Positions 1 to 4,103 of a stretch of DNA of 5,765 nt are shown piece after piece. This stretch comes from Nitrospiraceae bacterium. GTDB taxonomy: Bacteria > Nitrospirota > Nitrospiria > Nitrospirales > Nitrospiraceae. How positions within the stretch are numbered: the stretch's first letter is position 1; every line of letters starts with the position of its first letter. Location: NCBI GenBank assembly GCA_005793285.1, contig SXPO01000142.1, forward strand, positions 1 through 5,765, in the 5' to 3' direction. The translations under genes and the position numbers were made by a program. The notes under the pieces were generated by a model, which was not told where the DNA came from, ran no database searches, and worked only from the letters and a program-made list of their open reading frames with translations.

Positions 1-651
1 ATTGATGACCGCATCGGCGCCAAGCACCACGGCCTTGGGAATTTTCTCGTCGGAACCGACCGTTGTAATGACCCGCGCCCCGGCCAACTTCGCCAATTGA
101 ACGGCCATGCTCCCCACCCCGCTTCCCGCCCCCATAATCAGCACCGTCTCCCCATGTTGCAAGCCGGCCAGCGCAAACAGCATGTGCGACGCCGTCACGG
201 AGACGAGAGGAAAGGCCGCCGCCTGTTCAAACGTCAGGTTCTCCGGCATCGGCAGGACATTGCGAAACGACACCTTTACATACTCGGCATAGCCGCCATG
301 CGTCATGGCACCGAGCAACGAATAGGTGCGGCAAAAATTATCCCGGCCGGCCAGACAGAATTCACAACGCCAACAACTGATCCCTGGAGAAACAAACACC
401 CGCTCTCCGACGGCCACACCCTCGGCTTGCGCTCCGACCTGCTCCACAACCCCCGCGACATCCGACCCGGACACATGAGGCAACGGGATCGGATAGGCAG
501 GATTCCCCTGCCTGATCCAAATGTCGAGATGGTTCAACGCACAGGCCTTGACCCGAACGAGCACCTCTCCAACCGCGATCGTCGGCATCGGCAAGTCCTC
601 ATAGGACAATTTGTCCGGCCCGCCATGTTCGCGAAACAAGACCGCTTTCAT
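1..651 (-). CDS. Zinc-binding MDR-superfamily dehydrogenase / NADPH:quinone reductase-like, 3' end outside window
   Basis: The first 217 codons read cleanly from ATG at 651 to the left edge with no stop. Residues 1-130 form the GroES-like catalytic domain of medium-chain dehydrogenases. The sequence PHVSGSDVAG (58-67) stands where zinc alcohol dehydrogenases have GHE. Four cysteines at 93, 96, 99 and 107 (C-x2-C-x2-C-x7-C) match the structural zinc lobe. A Rossmann dinucleotide-binding loop, GAGSGVG, lies at 174-180. Cys37 is present, but the His-Glu pair of the catalytic zinc site is Ser63-Asp64. The protein therefore probably keeps the structural zinc and reduces a quinone, enone or similar carbonyl with NAD(P)H, rather than acting as a classical alcohol dehydrogenase; that is inference. 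GGGGAG at 656-661 is a ribosome binding site four bases before the ATG. It follows the PhzF-like gene by 56 bases on the same strand, so co-transcription is likely. The substrate is unknown and family assignment is firm. Confidence 0.93.
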   Translation of the reverse strand, partial: MKAVLFREHGGPDKLSYEDLPMPTIAVGEVLVRVKACALNHLDIWIRQGNPAYPIPLPHVSGSDVAGVVEQVGAQAEGVAVGERVFVSPGISCWRCEFCLAGRDNFCRTYSLLGAMTHGGYAEYVKVSFRNVLPMPENLTFEQAAAFPLVSVTASHMLFALAGLQHGETVLIMGAGSGVGSMAVQLAKLAGARVITTVGSDEKIPKAVVLGADAVIN

Positions 652-655
652 CGAA

Positions 656-661
656 CTCCCC
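656..661 (-). promoter_or_regulatory. Ribosome binding site of the dehydrogenase gene
   Basis: GGGGAG on the minus strand sits four bases upstream of the ATG at 651. It supports that start codon, which also gives the normal MDR N-terminus (MKAVLFREHG). Confidence 0.6.
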
Positions 662-689
662 AAGTTGTCAGTCGTTTCATGCTAGGAAA

Positions 690-717
690 CAACTCGCAAT
701 TCACAACTTACAACTTC
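690..717 (+). repeat. Heptamer tandem array 1 (CAACTTA type) over the PhzF stop codon
   Basis: Four consecutive seven-base units occur on the plus strand: CAACTCG (690), CAATTCA (697), CAACTTA (704) and CAACTTC (711). Each starts with CAA and differs from CAACTTA by one to two bases. The stop codon of the PhzF-like gene (708-710, TAA on the minus strand) lies inside the third unit, so the last residues Leu-Lys-Leu are encoded by repeat sequence. A 7-base inverted match, AAGTTGT at 662-668, could pair with ACAACTT at 703-709 or 710-716. It resembles the heptameric short tandem repeats described in cyanobacteria only in period. Function is unknown. Confidence 0.7.
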
Positions 718-1637
718 AATACTCCCTCCAACACCCTGACACATTGCCCCCCGACCTTGACCGATTGAATGATGTCGTCATCGGAATCCACCCGGACATA
801 CACGCGCGAAGGCCGATCAATTTCATAGCCCTGTTCGGCGATAATTTCAGTGACCGGCCCCACATCGACGACGCCGTTCTGGACCAAGTAGGCGCCCAAG
901 GCACCGCTGGCGCTGCCTGTCGCAGGATCTTCTAGAATCCCGATTGACGGGGCAAACATCCTGGTATGCACCGTGGAAGAGGGTTCCACGGTAACCGTAG
1001 TAAAGACCATGATGCCGTTCGCGCCGAACCGGCGGCAGACATCCGCAATGGCCGAGGCATCGGGACGGATCGACCGGACTGCCGTCAATGTCCGCACCGG
1101 TACGATCAATACTGGTAACCCGGTAGAGACTGTTTCAATCGGCCACTTGGTATCGGCAATCACGTGCTTCGACAAGCCCAGAGCCGCGGCGACTTTGTAG
1201 AGATCCTCTGCCTCTTCGACCGGCCCAAGAAATTCCGGCTTGGGTTGTGTCATCACCACCTGCTCCACCTGCCCATCGTCCACGTGTAGTTCGACGGGGA
1301 ACAACCCGATATTGCACTCCTGCATCAGCCGCGTCACCGGTTCTTTCACGGAGATGATCCCCAACTCGGCCAGAATAAAGAAGGTGCCCAGGACCGGATG
1401 GCCGGCGAAGGGAATTTCTTGCGTGGGAGTAAAGATGCGCAGCCGCGCCACGGCGGCCGGATCGGTCGGCGGGAAGACAAAGACCGTCTCGGACAGATTC
1501 ATTTCGCGCGCGATCTGCTGCAGCAGATCGTCGCTCAGCCCTTGCGCATCGGGAATGACGGCGACAGGATTCCCTCCGAACGGCTGGGAGGTAAACACGT
1601 CGGCCTGGTAGAACTTCAGAAACCGCGGCGCAGGCAT
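708..1637 (-). CDS. PhzF family isomerase-like protein
   Basis: This complete 309-residue protein has the typical PhzF length (about 260-310) and two-lobed diaminopimelate-epimerase-like fold. Visible family signatures are QADVFTSQPFGGNPVAV (11-27), NLSETVF with the expected catalytic glutamate at Glu50, FAGHPVLGT with His80 in the first lobe, and EDPATGSASG (236-245) with Asp237 in the second lobe. In phenazine producers PhzF isomerises trans-2,3-dihydro-3-hydroxyanthranilate. No other phenazine gene is visible here, so this is one of the many stand-alone PhzF-like proteins of unknown substrate. The only plausible in-frame start is ATG 1637. AAGGAG (1650-1655) lies 12 bases upstream, a long spacing. 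The reading frame ends in a heptamer repeat array. It is probably the first gene of a two-gene unit with the downstream dehydrogenase, and both could act on small carbonyl or enol compounds, though that link is speculative. Confidence 0.95.
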   Translation of the reverse strand: MPAPRFLKFYQADVFTSQPFGGNPVAVIPDAQGLSDDLLQQIAREMNLSETVFVFPPTDPAAVARLRIFTPTQEIPFAGHPVLGTFFILAELGIISVKEPVTRLMQECNIGLFPVELHVDDGQVEQVVMTQPKPEFLGPVEEAEDLYKVAAALGLSKHVIADTKWPIETVSTGLPVLIVPVRTLTAVRSIRPDASAIADVCRRFGANGIMVFTTVTVEPSSTVHTRMFAPSIGILEDPATGSASGALGAYLVQNGVVDVGPVTEIIAEQGYEIDRPSRVYVRVDSDDDIIQSVKVGGQCVRVLEGVLKL

Positions 1638-1649
1638 TCCGTCACGATA

Positions 1650-1655
1650 CTCCTT
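1650..1655 (-). promoter_or_regulatory. Probable ribosome binding site of the PhzF-like gene, long spacing
   Basis: AAGGAG on the minus strand is a strong Shine-Dalgarno match but stands 12 bases before the ATG at 1637, beyond the usual 5-9. A GTG at 1643-1645 is nearer (four bases) but out of frame. It would give only nine codons before a stop, so the ATG remains the start. Confidence 0.5.
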
Positions 1656-1704
1656 CTGCTGAAAAATGGAAACTGCCGAACAAGCGGAAAATCACCGGCA
1701 TGAT

Positions 1705-1734
1705 TTGACAGGTACTGCGCGGCTTTGTCAGACT
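1705..1734 (+). promoter_or_regulatory. Possible sigma-70 promoter for the small J-domain-like gene
   Basis: A perfect -35 hexamer TTGACA is at 1705-1710. The best -10 candidate at 18-base spacing is CAGACT (1729-1734), which matches TATAAT at only three of six positions. If real, transcription would start close to the ATG at 1740, giving a nearly leaderless message. That would fit the lack of any Shine-Dalgarno sequence there. The match may be chance. Confidence 0.25.
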
Positions 1735-1739
1735 TGCGC

Positions 1740-2000
1740 ATGACCGATGACGCCGTCCCTCAAGAAATCGCCCAGGCACTGGAGATCCTGGGACTGACAC
1801 TTCCCGTTACCTCCGACGCGCTCGATCGGGCCAAACGAGTCCAGCTCTATAACTGGAATCCAGCCCGCTACGCCAATCTCACGAACAATCCAACGCAATA
1901 TATGACGGCCTACAAGAAGGCTGAAGAGATGACCAAGCTCGTCGAAGCGTCGCACGCCCTGCTCTCGGCCGTGCTCGTCCCCGACGATGAGACCTCGTAA
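1740..2000 (+). CDS. Small J-domain-like protein lacking the HPD motif
   Basis: This 86-residue soluble protein has the layout of a lone DnaJ domain. ALEILGLTLPVTSDALDRA (13-31) corresponds to helix I and the turn before helix II. AKRVQLYNWNPARY (31-44) corresponds to helix II and the loop. KKAEEMTKLVEASHALLSAV (59-78) matches helix III with its usual A-E-x-x-x-K-x-V-x-x-A-x-x-x-L spacing. The HPD tripeptide that stimulates Hsp70 ATPase in true J proteins is replaced by Asn-Pro-Ala at 40-42, so a canonical co-chaperone role is doubtful. No signal peptide or membrane segment is seen. In-frame alternatives are TTG at 1725 (91 residues) and TTG at 1734. No start has a good ribosome binding site, and ATG 1740 is preferred because the fold begins just after it. 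The gene is divergent from the PhzF-like gene and convergent with the radical SAM gene. The fold assignment is inference from pattern, and the minus-strand frame over it shows no domain. Confidence 0.7.
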   Translation: MTDDAVPQEIAQALEILGLTLPVTSDALDRAKRVQLYNWNPARYANLTNNPTQYMTAYKKAEEMTKLVEASHALLSAVLVPDDETS

Positions 2001-2002
2001 AA

Positions 2003-2078
2003 CGTATCTCGCATCTCGTATCTCGCAGAATAGGCCAAGCCCGCGCTTCACGCTTCACGAATGACGCTTCACGTCACA
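2003..2078 (+). repeat. Composite heptamer array 2 (CGTATCT block, then CGCTTCA block) between convergent genes
   Basis: Block A holds CGTATCT (2003), CGCATCT (2010), CGTATCT (2017) and the decayed unit CGCAGAA (2024). After a 13-base spacer (2031-2043), block B holds CGCTTCA (2044, 2051 and 2065) interleaved with CGAATGA (2058) and CGTCACA (2072). Spacing is an exact seven within each block. The array starts two bases after the stop of the J-domain-like gene and fills the whole convergent gap. It continues across the stop codon of the radical SAM gene (2069-2071). A small hairpin, TGACG (2062-2066) with CGTCA (2072-2076), lies within block B. No T-run marks an ordinary intrinsic terminator. 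Confidence 0.85.
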
Positions 2079-4015
2079 TCATGACTCGTCACCCGACTCA
2101 TCCCTTCATCTCCTTCCGGACGCGCCACCGGCCAGGTGATCAAGCCTGACACCCCTTCCGATGATCCGACTGGCTGGGTTTGCTGCGCGTAGATTTGCGG
2201 CAACCGGTTGGTGCCGAACTTCGAGATATAGAGGAATACATGTTCGCGCGAGTTGACGCGCACAGCCCAGGGGTGAAAATCGTTTTTATAGAACTCTTCG
2301 CAGAGCTGCATCGCATCGAGGCATGACAGGGTGCTGGGGTCGTTCAGCGTATAGTAGTAGTCCAGCGGAAGATCGTACTCTTCCTGCTTGTGAATCGTAA
2401 TGCCGAATTGCTCCGGACGGCGCACCATCGGCGTATGGCGGTAGGCCACGAAATAGAACAGTTCCAGCGAGTGAATCGCCGGCTGGTTCTCGAGGACGAA
2501 CTGCCGCGTTTCCATCGCTTCCTCAAACGTTTCGCCCGGGAAGCCGTAGAAGGCCATCACATGGTTCCAGATCCCGGCCTGCGCCGCCATCTGGAGGTTA
2601 CGCTGGATCACATGCTTCGTCGCGTGCTTGTCCATGAGGTTCAAGACGCGTTCGTTCGCCGATTCCATGCCGTAATAGAGCGTACAGCAGCCAGCCTTGG
2701 CCGCAAGATCCCAAGTGGCCTGATCTTGAAGCGTCTCCTCGAACCGGATCAGCGTCGTCCACTTGATCCCGACGTCCTGATCAATCAGCAACTGTGAGAC
2801 TTTCTTGAACAGCGCCGGCGGATAGGATTCGTCGGAAAAGAGGAAGTGCCGGCAGTGATACTTGTCCCGCAGCGCCTTAATCTGTTCGACTACCAACTGG
2901 ACCGGCATTCCCCGGTACTGATCGAAATACCCCTGACCATGGTCGCAGAATGTGCAGCGCCCCCAATAGCAGCCGCGCGTCGCCAGGTAGGGAATGATCA
3001 GTTCCGGGACGAAGTAGCGATCCAACGGCATCCCCTCAAAGTCCGGCAAGGGCAGCGTGGCCGTCTTCTCGGTATAGATTTCGGTATTCCGGTGAAGACC
3101 TGCGTCATCGCGATAAATCAAGTTCGGCACAGTGGCGAGCGTCCGCTGTCCGTTCAAGGACTCGATCAACCACAGGAGCGCATGCTCCCCTTCATAAAGA
3201 ATTGCTGAGTCAAAGACTTCTGTGAAAAACCGCTCGTGATTGACGAGATCCTCTTGAAGGCGCGTAATGACGTTGCCACCCACCACCACATGGATCTGTG
3301 GAAACGTGTCCTTAATCATCTTCGCGAAGGTCAGGCCCGCTAAGAACTGCATCTGTGTTCCAATGGAAATCCCGATCACATCCGGCTGCTCTCTCGCCAC
3401 CTCCGGCATGACCAGCTGATTGCAGAGATCCCGATAGACGTTTACCTGCTCATCCTCCAAACAGGCGAAGACTTCTTTCGAGACACCGGGACGATAGCCG
3501 AGGTTGCTTTCCATCGGATAGAAGACGAGCGAGGCGGGATAGTAGGCGGCGGAGATATAGGCCATCGCCTCACGGAAGGTATTGAGCGCCCCTTCCAGCG
3601 TCTCCGCCTCATAGAACCGTTCCCCCCGCACAATCAGCTTGGCATCTTCCGCCCGTTCAGCCAGATCGAACACATCGACAGCATAGGCCTGTTCAGCCAC
3701 CGCTTTTTGTCCCAAATCCCGTTCGGTCAGAGCTCCCGCCTTCTCTTTGTCTTGCAGCGCCTTGAGCTGCATGCCCAACCGGGCCTTTACCCAGATCAGG
3801 AACTCCATACTGAAGAAGTGATCCCACATCCCGATATTGATATCGCGCTGGATGACGGTATGGCCCGCTTCCCGCAGTACGGCAGTCAAGGAAGGCAGGG
3901 CGAGATAGGGCGCCGTCGGCACCCACTCAGGCGGAAATAAGAGCATCACCTTTGATTGCTTCCTTGTGCCCTTGGCCAGCGGAGCGAGCCCATCTATTTG
4001 GAGCAAGTCACTCAT
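2069..4015 (-). CDS. B12-binding domain radical SAM protein (paralogue 1)
   Basis: This complete 648-residue protein is probably a cobalamin-dependent radical SAM enzyme. Residues 22-64 form the first half of a B12-binding Rossmann fold (VMLLFPPEW, YLALPSLTAVLREAGH). The fold resumes at 211-253 (PDVIGISI, HVVVGGN) and is followed by FDSAILYEGE (268-277). Between the halves lies a helix-rich insertion of about 140 residues. The radical SAM core starts at YLATRGC, with cluster cysteines 349, 354 and 357 in C-x4-C-x2-C spacing rather than the common C-x3-C-x2-C. It continues with DESYPPALF (395-403), WTTLIRFEE (419-427), LYYGMES (446-452) and FYGFPGET (489-496). A C-terminal domain contains DLPLDYYYTL and REHVFLYISKFG. 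The base-off histidine motif DxHxxG is absent, with D58-I-N-I-G in its place, as in many B12 radical SAM proteins. It is likely co-transcribed with the upstream paralogue, 88 bases away. ATG 4015 lacks a clear Shine-Dalgarno sequence because a heptamer array reaches the start; Met24 is a weaker alternative. The substrate is unknown. The last residues are encoded by repeat sequence. Confidence 0.93.
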   Translation of the reverse strand: MSDLLQIDGLAPLAKGTRKQSKVMLLFPPEWVPTAPYLALPSLTAVLREAGHTVIQRDINIGMWDHFFSMEFLIWVKARLGMQLKALQDKEKAGALTERDLGQKAVAEQAYAVDVFDLAERAEDAKLIVRGERFYEAETLEGALNTFREAMAYISAAYYPASLVFYPMESNLGYRPGVSKEVFACLEDEQVNVYRDLCNQLVMPEVAREQPDVIGISIGTQMQFLAGLTFAKMIKDTFPQIHVVVGGNVITRLQEDLVNHERFFTEVFDSAILYEGEHALLWLIESLNGQRTLATVPNLIYRDDAGLHRNTEIYTEKTATLPLPDFEGMPLDRYFVPELIIPYLATRGCYWGRCTFCDHGQGYFDQYRGMPVQLVVEQIKALRDKYHCRHFLFSDESYPPALFKKVSQLLIDQDVGIKWTTLIRFEETLQDQATWDLAAKAGCCTLYYGMESANERVLNLMDKHATKHVIQRNLQMAAQAGIWNHVMAFYGFPGETFEEAMETRQFVLENQPAIHSLELFYFVAYRHTPMVRRPEQFGITIHKQEEYDLPLDYYYTLNDPSTLSCLDAMQLCEEFYKNDFHPWAVRVNSREHVFLYISKFGTNRLPQIYAQQTQPVGSSEGVSGLITWPVARPEGDEGMSRVTSHDVT

Positions 4016-4016
4016 T

Positions 4017-4102
4017 CGTCGTTCGTATCTCGTATCTCGTCGTTCGCAAACAATATCGTCCTGGGTACGAGATACGCTTCATGCTTCACGCAATACGCAC
4101 CC
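4017..4102 (+). repeat. Composite heptamer array 3 between the two radical SAM genes
   Basis: Block A holds CGTCGTT (4017), CGTATCT (4024 and 4031), CGTCGTT (4038) and the decayed unit CGCAAAC (4045). A 16-base spacer (4052-4067) follows. Next comes CGAGATA (4068), which is the CGTATCT unit inverted and rotated. Block B then holds CGCTTCA (4075), TGCTTCA (4082), CGCAATA (4089) and CGCACCC (4096). The period is an exact seven throughout each block. The array fills nearly the whole gap, from one base before the ATG of paralogue 1 to one base short of the stop codon of paralogue 2 (4104-4106). Block order and unit types match the array at 2003-2078. Confidence 0.85.
4024..4076. other. 11-bp perfect inverted repeat (possible hairpin) inside array 3
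   Basis: CGTATCTCGTA (4024-4034) is exactly complementary in reverse to TACGAGATACG (4066-4076), with a 31-base loop. The second block-A unit gives an alternative 10-bp stem, 4031-4040 with 4067-4076. In the minus-strand message this hairpin would lie between paralogue 2 and paralogue 1, 10 or 17 bases from the ATG of paralogue 1 depending on which stem forms. No T-run follows, so it is not a typical intrinsic terminator. It could stabilise the 3' end of the upstream message or affect translation of the downstream gene, which is inference. Confidence 0.5.
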
Positions 4103-4103
4103 A

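Noticed and set aside
97..768. Long plus-strand open frame of 223 codons opposite the dehydrogenase and the end of the PhzF-like gene
   Set aside because: It is rich in Arg, His and Pro with no domain, and it lies antisense to a gene with clear MDR motifs. It is a shadow frame of GC-rich coding sequence.
1617..1645. GTG at 1643-1645 near the PhzF ribosome binding site as a nine-codon upstream frame or regulatory leader peptide
   Set aside because: It is a very short frame overlapping the real start, with no composition suggesting a leader peptide. Chance is sufficient.
1728..2051. Minus-strand open frame of 107 codons over the J-domain-like gene
   Set aside because: It starts inside the heptamer array and shows no recognisable domain. 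The plus-strand frame has a coherent J-like helix pattern, so only that one is called.
2003..2078. Heptamer array as a CRISPR array or intrinsic terminator
   Set aside because: Units are seven bases with no unique spacers, unlike CRISPR. The only hairpin is five base pairs without a T-run, so it is not a convincing terminator.
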